From contig CALEPU010000061.1 in NCBI GenBank assembly GCA_937913075.1, positions 1 to 8,124 on the forward strand: a stretch of DNA of 8,124 bases. Reading direction: 5' to 3'. This stretch comes from an uncultured Clostridia bacterium. Its GTDB lineage: Bacteria > Bacillota > Clostridia > Christensenellales > CAG-138. Positions 1 to 5,539 of this stretch are shown here, piece after piece. The first letter of the stretch is position 1. Each line of letters begins with the position of its first letter. The position numbers and the translations under genes were made by a program. The notes under the pieces are model-generated. The model did no database searches and was not told where the DNA came from. It saw only the letters and a list, made by a program, of their open reading frames with translations.

Positions 1-70
1 GCAAAACGCATAGCTCCGATTGCTGCGACACAACTCTTGACCGTAATCTGCAAAAACGGAAATGGCGCAT

Positions 71-96
71 GCGGGTTTGCCCAAGGGCAGAGCCGC
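71..96. other. Imperfect GC-rich hairpin
   Basis: The arm at 71-81 (GCGGGTTTGCC) pairs with 86-96 (GGCAGAGCCGC) around a CAAG loop. The stem has about ten pairs, with one G-G mismatch and one wobble. No U-tract follows on either strand, so it is not a classical terminator. It could be part of a structured leader of a leftward transcript, or part of a dispersed intergenic repeat. Function unknown. Confidence 0.35.
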
Positions 97-129
97 CTTG
101 CAGAACGATCGATATTGAGTTATGTCGCA

Positions 130-158
130 ATTATATTTTAAGTGATAATACGAGTAAA
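130..158 (-). promoter_or_regulatory. Possible leftward sigma-A promoter
   Basis: Read on the minus strand, TTTACT (158-153, four of six matches to TTGACA) is followed after 17 bases by a perfect TATAAT (135-130). It would start transcription near 123 and run off the left edge of the window, divergent from the fba promoter. The surrounding DNA is AT-rich, so a chance match is possible. Confidence 0.3.
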
Positions 159-225
159 GGCAAGCGCAAATCGCACTCGGTATTCCTCCTTCAAGCCTCG
201 CCGCTCGGATATTTTTCTTTTTCCG

Positions 226-253
226 TTGCTTTATTTTTTTAATGTGCTATAAT
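226..253 (+). promoter_or_regulatory. Strong extended -10 promoter for fba
   Basis: TTGCTT at 226-231 is a fair -35 box. TATAAT at 248-253 is a perfect -10 box, 16 bases downstream and preceded by TGC, which gives the extended -10 motif TGnTATAAT. A T-rich tract fills the spacer. The start of transcription should be near 260, giving a leader of about 45 bases to the fba ATG. No operator or riboswitch-like structure is evident in that short leader, so strong constitutive expression is the simplest reading for a glycolytic gene. Confidence 0.75.
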
Positions 254-306
254 GGTAATGGCTGCAATGCCATACAATTTTTTCAATTTTCAGGGAGGAA
301 GTTAAT

Positions 307-1272
307 ATGGCTCTTGTCACAAGTACCGAGATGTTCAGAAAGGCTTATGAGGGCGGCTATGCTATCGGCGCCTTCAACGTCAACAATATGGAGATAGTGC
401 AGGGCATCACCGAGGCTGCTGCCGAGCTCAATGCTCCGCTCATTCTTCAGGTCTCCAAGGGCGCGCGTGCCTACGCCAACCACACCTACCTTATAAAGCT
501 GGTCGAGGCCGCAGTTATAGAGACAGGTCTGCCCATAGTGCTTCACCTCGATCATGGCGACAGCTTCGAGCTCTGCAAGAGCTGTATCGACGGCGGCTTC
601 ACCTCCGTTATGATAGACGCATCGAGCAAGCCCTTTGCCGAGAATATCGAGATCACCCGCAAGGTCGTCGAGTATGCTCACGATCACGGCGTAGTTGTCG
701 AGGCGGAGCTTGGCACGCTCGCAGGCGTTGAGGACGAGGTCAAGGTCAAGGCCGAGGATTCCTCCTACACCCGTCCCGAGGAGGTCGAGGAGTTCGTCCA
801 GAAGACGGGCTGCGACTCCCTTGCAATAGCCATCGGCACCAGCCACGGCGCATATAAATTCACCGCCGCTCAGTGCACAAGGAATGAGCAGGGCGTCCTC
901 GTACCCCCGCCCCTCCGCTTCGACGTACTGGAAGAGGTCCAGAAGAGGCTTCCCGGCTTCCCAATAGTGCTTCACGGCTCCAGCTCCGTACCGCAGGAAT
1001 TCGTCAAGATGATCAACGAAAACGGTGGCAATATGCCCGATGCAGTCGGCATCCCCGAGGAGCAGCTTCGTAAGGCCGCCGCGATGAGCGTCTGCAAGAT
1101 CAATATCGACTCCGATCTCCGTCTTGCCATGACCGCCAACATCCGCAAGTATTTCGCGGAGCATCCCGATCATTTCGATCCCCGCCAGTATTTGAAGCCC
1201 GCCCGCGCCGCCATCAAGGAGCTTGTCAAGCATAAGATAGTCGACGTTCTCGGCTGCGACGGCAAGGCGTGA
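307..1272 (+). CDS. fba: Class II fructose-1,6-bisphosphate aldolase
   Basis: Zinc-dependent cytosolic aldolase that reversibly cleaves fructose 1,6-bisphosphate to dihydroxyacetone phosphate and glyceraldehyde 3-phosphate in glycolysis and gluconeogenesis. The 321-residue length is normal for the family. Visible signatures are the N-terminal GAFNVNNME (21-29), LHLDHGD (79-85) with the catalytic Asp82 and zinc ligand His83, the VEAELG segment (131-136), the zinc ligand His180 in GTSHGAYK, LHGSSSVP (222-229) with zinc ligand His223, and NIDSDLRLA (266-274), which binds the substrate phosphate. The ATG lies 8 bases after a near-perfect GGGAGG (293-298). It has its own promoter (226-253). Its TGA stop overlaps the GTG proposed to start the next gene. 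Family assignment is very secure; the residue roles are transferred from characterised class II aldolases. Confidence 0.97.
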   Translation: MALVTSTEMFRKAYEGGYAIGAFNVNNMEIVQGITEAAAELNAPLILQVSKGARAYANHTYLIKLVEAAVIETGLPIVLHLDHGDSFELCKSCIDGGFTSVMIDASSKPFAENIEITRKVVEYAHDHGVVVEAELGTLAGVEDEVKVKAEDSSYTRPEEVEEFVQKTGCDSLAIAIGTSHGAYKFTAAQCTRNEQGVLVPPPLRFDVLEEVQKRLPGFPIVLHGSSSVPQEFVKMINENGGNMPDAVGIPEEQLRKAAAMSVCKINIDSDLRLAMTANIRKYFAEHPDHFDPRQYLKPARAAIKELVKHKIVDVLGCDGKA

Positions 1273-1598
1273 GCAGTAAAAAACACTCCGGTGTAGTGCT
1301 TTTAGGCGAACGCCGAGATGATACTAACCAAGCGAACCCGATCGACAGTATTGATCATATGGACGATATTATTGTTTTACTCGATGAAGAGGGCGGCGAG
1401 ATAGAATGCGAGCTGCTCGACAGGATAGAGCACAAGGGCTCGTTCTATTCCGTGCTGCTGCCCGTCGACGCCGATTCCGCCGAACCCGAGGCGATAATCC
1501 TGCGCGAGAATGAGGCGGGCGATCTTGAAGGCTTTGACGACGGCGATATCCTCGACGAGGTATTCAAGATATTCCTGCAAAGGAACGGTATAAAATAA
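1269..1598 (+). CDS. DUF1292-family small acidic protein
   Basis: A 109-residue, strongly acidic soluble protein. From residue 31 on it matches the pattern of DUF1292 proteins of Bacillota: an acidic strand-rich domain with IIVLLDEEGGEIECELLDRI, then YSVLLPVD, an AIILRENE-like segment, and a C-terminal DEVFKIFLQ helix. The family's function is unknown. The start is uncertain. The GTG at 1269 overlaps the fba stop (GTGA) but has only a weak, too-close AAGG before it. The ATG at 1359 would give a 79-residue protein beginning MDDIIVLL, closer to the usual family N-terminus, but it has no clear Shine-Dalgarno. The first 30 codons are AT-rich and low in similarity to the rest, which favours the short form. 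It is transcribed with fba and followed by a good terminator. Confidence 0.8.
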   Translation: MSSKKHSGVVLLGERRDDTNQANPIDSIDHMDDIIVLLDEEGGEIECELLDRIEHKGSFYSVLLPVDADSAEPEAIILRENEAGDLEGFDDGDILDEVFKIFLQRNGIK

Positions 1599-1657
1599 TG
1601 CTTGTGCGCAATAAAGCTCCCCGCGAGGGTCGCCAAGCATAAGGAAGCTTTTATGGG

Positions 1658-1693
1658 AACGGTGCAGTCAATGGAGGGCTGCACCGTTTTCTT
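1658..1693 (+). terminator. Intrinsic terminator of the fba-DUF1292 unit
   Basis: Perfect 10-bp stem AACGGTGCAG (1658-1667) with CTGCACCGTT (1679-1688), an 11-base loop, and a T-rich tail TTTTCTT (1687-1693). It lies 60 bases downstream of the DUF1292 stop in the correct orientation. Confidence 0.85.
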
Positions 1694-1843
1694 ATGCCGA
1701 TATCGCGGATAATTAAGGGAAGAAAGTATTCGTTTGTTCCCTGATGATATGCGGAGGAGCGAAGTACGTGAGGATATTTCATGAAAGAATTTTTCTTCCA
1801 CTGCGCAATAATAGGTGAGGTAAAATAGAACAAAGAAAAACGC
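1694..1843. other. AT-rich gap between convergent terminators
   Basis: About 150 bases between the two facing terminators, more AT-rich than the core genes. No known family is recognisable. The only notable item is a plus-strand GGAGGAG (1753-1759) placed 8 bases before a GTG at 1768 that opens a 16-codon frame ending with TGA at 1816-1818. Neither a promoter nor conservation can be shown, so it is not called as a gene. The stretch could be debris from the insertion of the restriction-modification genes. Confidence 0.45.
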
Positions 1844-1891
1844 AAAAGGAAAGAGGCTGTTGCCTGCAATCTTCATGCATTTGCAACAGCC
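1844..1891 (-). terminator. Intrinsic terminator of the restriction-modification operon
   Basis: On the minus strand GGCTGTTGC (1891-1883) pairs perfectly with GCAACAGCC (1863-1855) across a 19-base loop that has a small inner TGCA/TGCA stem. It is followed by TCTTTCCTTTT (1854-1844). It starts 21 bases after the methyltransferase stop codon. The 9-bp GC-rich stem and the pyrimidine/T tail make it a credible terminator, though the loop is long. Confidence 0.7.
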
Positions 1892-1911
1892 CGGATCATA
1901 TCATCATATTG

Positions 1912-2907
1912 TTATATTCTGTATAAAGTCTTTGCTATCTCCACTGCGATTTCAAATGCAAGATGAACGGGGACTGCGTTGCCTATCATTTTATAAGCAT
2001 CGTCCAAGTTGTCGTAAAAGAACTTGAAGCTGTCAGGGAAGCCCTGTATCCTTGCTATTTCCCTTACGGTCATCCTTCGGTAAAGATGCTCTTGCCCGGG
2101 GACGAATTGGCGCTTGTTTGGCTCAGTAAGCAGCATTTTAGGCGCTTGCGGGTGAAGCTGGCATTGTCTGCCGGAGGCCTGTACCGTAAAGGCTTGCTCA
2201 TCCCAATTTTTTACCCTGTTTCTGCTCATGAATATGGGAGAATAGGCACCGGTAAAATACTCGTTATTGTTTAAAGCTAAAGGATTATGCTTATTGTTTG
2301 GGGAAGCGGGCACTGCTGTAAACTGCAAATCCCAGATAATATCCCTCAAAGTCAGCTTCTTTAAATCATCTTTTGTGCTGCCTTTCGGAAAATTAAAATC
2401 AATATTCAAATCGTTGCGGAAGCCGATATAGAAGACCCTTTTTCTTTCCTCGGCTACGCCGTAGTCCTTCGCATTTGCAAGATTGATGGTAACATTATAA
2501 CCGCAATTTCTGAACATTGAAACAATGCCTTCAACGGCATCGCGGTTCCGCGAGGCTAACATTCCGGGAACATTTTCAGCAAGGAAGAATTTCGGACGCA
2601 CGCTTTCTAAAATGCGAATATAGTCATAAAACAATCTGCCCCTTGCATCATTGATGCCCCGCAGGCTGCCCGCCTCGCTCCAAGATTGGCATGGCGGTCC
2701 GCCGATGATACCGTCAACATCGGTGGGGAACATTTCTGCTGTTATGCTGCGAATATCGCCTTCGATCAGCTTTGTATTAGGATGATTGACCTTGAAGGTT
2801 TCCCAAATCGTTGGATCGTATTCGTTTGCGACAGGTATATCAAACCCTGCTTCTTCAAAGCCGAGATCGAGCCCGCCGCAGCCGGAAAACAGACTGATAA
2901 CTCTCAT
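1912..2907 (-). CDS. Type II DNA (cytosine-5) methyltransferase, HaeIII/NgoPII-like (GGCC)
   Basis: Methylates C5 of cytosine with S-adenosylmethionine, protecting host DNA from the partner nuclease encoded upstream. All C5-methylase motifs are present in order: I, LFSGCGGLDLGF (6-17); IV, GGPPCQSWSE (69-78) with catalytic Cys73; VI, ENVPG (111-115); VIII, AEERKRVFYIGF (152-163); IX, REIARIQGFPDSF (282-294); X, YKMIGNAVPV (305-314). The target-recognition region (about 165-280) contains SRNRVKNW and AFTVQASGRQCQLHPQAP (239-256), which closely matches my recollection of M.HaeIII. The predicted target is therefore GGCC, and the 331-residue length fits M.HaeIII. I chose the ATG at 2907 because GAGGG stands 5 bases before it and the family begins at this point. 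An ATG at 2919 overlaps the nuclease stop (ATGA) but has no ribosome-binding site. Composition is AT-richer than the flanking core genes. Confidence 0.95.
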   Translation of the reverse strand: MRVISLFSGCGGLDLGFEEAGFDIPVANEYDPTIWETFKVNHPNTKLIEGDIRSITAEMFPTDVDGIIGGPPCQSWSEAGSLRGINDARGRLFYDYIRILESVRPKFFLAENVPGMLASRNRDAVEGIVSMFRNCGYNVTINLANAKDYGVAEERKRVFYIGFRNDLNIDFNFPKGSTKDDLKKLTLRDIIWDLQFTAVPASPNNKHNPLALNNNEYFTGAYSPIFMSRNRVKNWDEQAFTVQASGRQCQLHPQAPKMLLTEPNKRQFVPGQEHLYRRMTVREIARIQGFPDSFKFFYDNLDDAYKMIGNAVPVHLAFEIAVEIAKTLYRI

Positions 2908-2915
2908 GGGATCCC

Positions 2916-3752
2916 TCATTCGATTGAGAATGTGATCAGCTTTGCTTTGACAAGACGTGATGGATTATCCGGATTTTTGACCTTGATATCCTTTATTGCA
3001 AAACAATCGACATTTAAATCAGTGATAAGCTCGGTGTTGTCAAAAGTATTCCATTTCTCTTCGTTTATTATGCACATAAAGCTGAATGCTTTTGAAGCGG
3101 TATCCGTGTTGACGTAGTCAAATACCTTCCACGGGTTTTCTATCCCCCACATTCCCCTGACACGCAAATAAGTTATACCCAAGGGATCGACTTTGTTAAT
3201 GTGCCCAAGCTCCTTTGTATCAGCAAAATCAATTCCCGGAATTGCAGATACTCCATCTTTTATGGTCGTTTTAATTCGAGTATAGCACTCCTCGCTAGCA
3301 CAATAATCAAGACCGTAAACCATACACAAGCGGCTTAGTCTGTTATTCTTAACAACGCCGACAGCATAAATCAAATCTTTTTCTGACCAATCCTCCGCAT
3401 TGCGGCAGGCTTTTGTTATCATAGGACTGTCAGCCCGCAGCTTCTGCTTTGGATAGCTCGAATTAAGAGCAATAGCCTTTCCATCTGTTTCTATCTTTTT
3501 TGTTTCGATAGCGTCTCCTCCGAACAGCATGGCGTCAGGAGGATTGCTGTTGTTGCCGAAATATGAAAAAACCTTGCTATGCGCTTCGAGTCTTTCATCC
3601 TCAGGCAAGTCAAAGGTGTTTGCGAAGAGATCCTTTATATATTCCTCCAATGCATCACCCGCATTATTGGCACGGTTTTTGCCGGTATAATAAGAAACTA
3701 CTTCCCTTACGGGATTGTTAACAAGGTTATAAATCGCATTGATTATATTCAT
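2916..3752 (-). CDS. Type II restriction endonuclease, NgoPII family (GGCC)
   Basis: Predicted double-strand nuclease of the NgoPII family, whose prototype cuts GGCC. The 278-residue length from ATG 3752 equals my recollection of R.NgoPII. The N-terminal pattern MNIINAIYNLVNNPV, the segment NRANNAGDALEEYIKDLFAN, VFSYFGNNSNPPDAML and VDPLGITYLRVRGMWGIENP are all family-like. A PD-(D/E)xK catalytic signature is visible: Pro72-Asp73, then Glu83-Thr-Lys85. The longer reading from a GTG at 3767 adds five residues absent from the family. Neither start has a strong Shine-Dalgarno, and a proposed promoter at 3778-3806 would leave only about 20 leader bases. The nuclease gene comes first and its TGA lies within the ATGA of the methylase frame, so the two are co-transcribed and probably translationally coupled. 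No controller (C) protein gene is present. Confidence 0.93.
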   Translation of the reverse strand: MNIINAIYNLVNNPVREVVSYYTGKNRANNAGDALEEYIKDLFANTFDLPEDERLEAHSKVFSYFGNNSNPPDAMLFGGDAIETKKIETDGKAIALNSSYPKQKLRADSPMITKACRNAEDWSEKDLIYAVGVVKNNRLSRLCMVYGLDYCASEECYTRIKTTIKDGVSAIPGIDFADTKELGHINKVDPLGITYLRVRGMWGIENPWKVFDYVNTDTASKAFSFMCIINEEKWNTFDNTELITDLNVDCFAIKDIKVKNPDNPSRLVKAKLITFSIE

Positions 3753-3777
3753 ATAACACACCGCCACGAGGTCGTTG

Positions 3778-3806
3778 ATTATGCATTAGGTCGAATTTTT
3801 AGTCAC
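3778..3806 (-). promoter_or_regulatory. Candidate promoter of the restriction-modification operon
   Basis: On the minus strand GTGACT (3806-3801, four of six to TTGACA) is followed after 17 bases by CATAAT (3783-3778, five of six to TATAAT). The -35 box includes the TGA stop of the divIVA-like gene. Transcription would start near 3771, just before the nuclease start at 3752. No terminator is visible between divIVA and the nuclease, so read-through from the division cluster is also possible. Confidence 0.35.
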
Positions 3807-4171
3807 TCGCAAATTTCAGACTTGGCACCTTGCTCGACATCAGCTTGCTCTGCCCCATGCTCGGGCTGTTCCGAAATCTCGGTCTCTTGCACCGTTTCCG
3901 GAGCGGGGAGCTCCTGCTGATCCTCCGGAGGAGCAATGAAGTCGTTAACTCTTCTGCCGAACTCGGCATATTCGAGCTCGACGGATAGGCGTTCGTTCTG
4001 CTGCATGGCGTCGCCCAGCTCATGCGCAAGGCGGAACCGGAGCACGTCTACGGTATTGTTGAGGCGGTCAAGCTCCCTTATGACCTCATCCAAAAAGGCG
4101 TCGACCGCTATTGGATCGTAGCCGAAAAGCGAATGGGGAAATACTTTTTTTATGATATCGTTCCTGTCCAT
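3803..4171 (-). CDS. Short DivIVA-domain protein
   Basis: DivIVA-type proteins bind curved or negatively curved membrane and act as scaffolds at the septum or poles in Gram-positive bacteria. The N-terminus carries the lipid-binding and dimerisation signature: DIIKKVFPHSLFGYDPIAVDAFLDEVIRE around residues 5-33, with the GYDP..VDAFLDEV core at 17-30. A predicted coiled coil follows to about residue 75. The remaining tail (80-122) is Pro/Glu/Gln-rich, acidic and probably disordered. At 122 residues it is shorter than B. subtilis DivIVA (164), lacking most of the C-terminal tetramerising coil, so it may be a DivIVA-like accessory protein. I chose the ATG at 4171 (MDRND), with GGGCGG 7 bases upstream; an in-frame GTG at 4186 adds MGGIF. 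It lies after sepF, the usual Bacillota neighbourhood. Confidence 0.88.
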   Translation of the reverse strand: MDRNDIIKKVFPHSLFGYDPIAVDAFLDEVIRELDRLNNTVDVLRFRLAHELGDAMQQNERLSVELEYAEFGRRVNDFIAPPEDQQELPAPETVQETEISEQPEHGAEQADVEQGAKSEICE

Positions 4172-4186
4172 AAAAATACCGCCCAC

Positions 4187-4195
4187 TGTGGATAA
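4187..4195 (-). promoter_or_regulatory. Perfect DnaA-box 9-mer upstream of divIVA
   Basis: TTATCCACA on the minus strand (TGTGGATAA on the plus) is the consensus DnaA-binding sequence. It lies 15 bases before the divIVA ATG, in the sepF-divIVA gap. Only this one perfect copy is visible nearby, so it is not an origin. A weaker consensus match, TTATGCACA, at 3068-3076 lies inside the nuclease gene and is probably chance. Binding here could couple division-protein expression to DnaA, but that is inference. Confidence 0.35.
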
Positions 4196-4216
4196 AAATT
4201 CGTTGCGACGGACCCG

Positions 4217-4243
4217 GGGGTCACGGCATAAAGCCGTGACCCC
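4217..4243 (-). other. Perfect 11-bp hairpin in the sepF-divIVA gap
   Basis: GGGGTCACGGC (4217-4227) and GCCGTGACCCC (4233-4243) pair perfectly around a 5-base ATAAA loop (TTTAT in the transcript). It lies 33 bases after the sepF stop and 45 bases before the divIVA start. No U-tract follows directly; the nearest T-run on the transcript is about 20 bases further. It could act as a weak or factor-dependent terminator, an RNA-stabilising or processing hairpin that sets different levels of SepF and DivIVA, or a copy of a palindromic intergenic repeat. Confidence 0.7.
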
Positions 4244-4276
4244 GACAGGCGCATTTACCCGAGGCAGAAGGACTTA

Positions 4277-4717
4277 TCAGCCCTTGAGCCCATCGGAATT
4301 CCCGATAATGTCATAGTCGGCGGGAGCTACGGCAAATATCTTGGATGAAACCTTGTAAACTATGCCGCCAAGGGCGTAGCAAGCGCCGGACATAAAGTCC
4401 AGAATGCGCTGCGCGACCTCAACGTCAATACTCTCCATATTGACGATGATGGGCTTGCGTGCCTTGAGGTTGTCGATGATATTCATCGTGTCCTCATAGC
4501 TGACGGGATAGTAAACAACCATCTTGTTGCGGTTTGCCGCAGGGAGGCTGACGACCTTGTTGTTGGGCCTGCGCTCCTTGCGCTGCTTCTGCTCACGACG
4601 GGGAGTTTCGTAAAGCTCCTGCTCTCTCTCCTCCTGCTCGGTGTAGTCTTCTTCCTCTGCGACCTCTTCCACACCGAAGCCGAGCCAGTCCATCAGTTTG
4701 TTGCCTACGTTTGCCAT
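4277..4717 (-). CDS. sepF: SepF cell-division protein
   Basis: Cytosolic protein that anchors FtsZ to the membrane and shapes the septum in Gram-positive bacteria. The 146-residue length fits the family. The N-terminal segment MANVGNKLMDWLGFG is a membrane-binding amphipathic helix. Residues 17-50 form an acidic then basic, Glu/Arg-rich linker. The conserved core runs from 64 to about 137: KMVVYYPVSYEDTMNIIDNL, RKPIIVNMESID (88-99), AQRILDFMSGACYALGGIVYKV (102-123) and KIFAVAPADYDI. This matches the FtsZ-binding, dimer-forming domain. The ATG at 4717 is fixed by a perfect GGAGG 8 bases upstream and by the family's N-terminus; an upstream in-frame extension to 4801 has no such support. Its neighbours yggS and divIVA are the usual ones. 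Confidence 0.96.
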   Translation of the reverse strand: MANVGNKLMDWLGFGVEEVAEEEDYTEQEEREQELYETPRREQKQRKERRPNNKVVSLPAANRNKMVVYYPVSYEDTMNIIDNLKARKPIIVNMESIDVEVAQRILDFMSGACYALGGIVYKVSSKIFAVAPADYDIIGNSDGLKG

Positions 4718-4766
4718 TTTCTTTTCCTCCAAATAAATATTTCGTTGGCACTTGGAAGAAAGTTTT

Positions 4767-4808
4767 AAAAGCGCAGACGCTGTATATATGTATCGCTGCA
4801 CCGCTTTT
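4767..4808 (-). terminator. Possible weak terminator or attenuator between yggS and sepF
   Basis: On the minus strand AAAAGC...GCAG (4808-4796) pairs with CTGCGCTTTT (4776-4767), with a three-base bulge in the left arm and a 19-base loop. A T-containing tail TTTTAAAACTTT follows. It lies 20 bases beyond the yggS stop and 49 bases before the sepF ATG. The A/T pairs make the stem modest, so partial read-through into sepF is likely. No clear separate sepF promoter was found after it. Confidence 0.35.
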
Positions 4809-4828
4809 ACGGCTAACGCCCGGGAGGG

Positions 4829-5539
4829 TTAATGCCTTTGCCTTGCGCCGAATATGGCGGAGCCTATCCTGACCATATTTGCGCCCTCCTCGATGGCAAG
4901 GGTATAATCTCCGCTCATGCCCATGGAGAGTATCTCCATGCCGACGTTGGGGATGTCCAGTCCCTTGCCTTCGGCAAACAACTCTCTCATACGTTTAAAG
5001 TGATCGCGCACAGCCTCACCCTCCGCCGCAGGGGGTATGCACATCAGACCCTTGACACATATATTGGGCAGATCGGAAATTCGCTTGTAAAGCTCGTTGA
5101 GCTCTTGCGGGGCGATGCCTGCCTTCTGCGGCTCCGCGCCTATGTTGACCTCAACGAGGGTATCCTGCTTTACGCCGAGCCTTGCCGCGATGCGGTCTAT
5201 CTCGGTGAAAGCCTCCATACGGTCGGCGGACTGAATGAGCCCCGCGCGACCGACAAGGTACTTGACCTTGTTTAATTGCAGCCGACCTATAAAGTGGACG
5301 AACTGCCCGTGCTCCTTGAAGAAGCCGAATTTATCGACGAGCTCCTGAGCGCGGTTCTCCCCCACCTCCTTGACGCCTTTTGCAAGCGCCTCGGCAATGG
5401 GCGGGATATCAATAAACTTCGTTACGGCGACAAGCCTTATATCGGAGGCGGATCTGCCTGATCTGTCCGCCGCCTCCGCGATACGCTCTCTTACCGTATC
5501 GAGCCTCGCGGCAACGCCGAAATCTGTTACTTCTTCCAA
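4829..5539 (-). CDS. yggS: YggS/YlmE-family PLP homeostasis protein
   Basis: Cytosolic pyridoxal 5'-phosphate-binding protein of the alanine racemase-like TIM-barrel fold. The family buffers free PLP and affects amino-acid metabolism; no enzyme activity is established. The 236 residues are normal. Visible are LVAVTK with the PLP-binding Lys41, VGENRAQEL (59-67), HFIGRLQLNKVK (82-93), GLMCIPP, and the phosphate-binding C-terminal region SMGMSGDYTLAIEEGANMVR followed by IGSAIFG (225-231). The start is a TTG at 5539, with GGGG and AAGG upstream. It overlaps the 3' end of the HlyD-like gene by 13 bases, implying coupled translation. Position before sepF matches the ylmE-sepF order of many Bacillota. 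Confidence 0.95.
   Translation of the reverse strand: MEEVTDFGVAARLDTVRERIAEAADRSGRSASDIRLVAVTKFIDIPPIAEALAKGVKEVGENRAQELVDKFGFFKEHGQFVHFIGRLQLNKVKYLVGRAGLIQSADRMEAFTEIDRIAARLGVKQDTLVEVNIGAEPQKAGIAPQELNELYKRISDLPNICVKGLMCIPPAAEGEAVRDHFKRMRELFAEGKGLDIPNVGMEILSMGMSGDYTLAIEEGANMVRIGSAIFGARQRH

Larger units (their letters stand above)
1..225. other. Non-coding left flank, no recognisable gene
   Basis: I see no protein family in any frame here. Frames that are open toward the left edge encode low-complexity, Cys/Arg-rich strings that do not look like real protein, and none has a ribosome-binding site. The stretch contains an imperfect GC-rich hairpin (71-96), a possible leftward promoter (130-158), and on the minus strand a strong Shine-Dalgarno-like AAGGAGGA at 183-190 followed by a GTG-initiated frame of only 12 codons. 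It separates the rightward fba promoter from whatever lies to the left of the window. Confidence 0.6.

Noticed and set aside
283..1233. Long minus-strand open frame of about 316 codons antisense to fba
   Set aside because: It is the antisense shadow of a GC-rich, strongly biased aldolase gene. The plus strand has all catalytic motifs, a ribosome-binding site and a promoter.
1598..1640. ATGCTTG...CAAGCAT inverted repeat as a terminator
   Set aside because: Only 7 bp with a 29-base loop and no T-tract. The clear terminator is the next hairpin at 1658-1693.
1598..1642. 14-codon frame (MLVRNKAPREGRQA) with TAATG overlap to the DUF1292 stop
   Set aside because: The Shine-Dalgarno-like AAGGA is too far away and the frame lies just before the terminator. 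There is nothing to distinguish it from chance.
1445..1876. Minus-strand frame of about 143 codons running from the gap into DUF1292
   Set aside because: It spans both terminators and the antisense of DUF1292, has no ribosome-binding site, and its product is low-complexity.
3068..3076. Second DnaA-like box TTATGCACA
   Set aside because: It lies inside the nuclease coding sequence, far from the first box, and is a degenerate match expected by chance.
4718..4801. 28-residue N-terminal extension of SepF
   Set aside because: The extension has no ribosome-binding site and includes the terminator-like hairpin. GGAGG and the family N-terminus fix the start at 4717.
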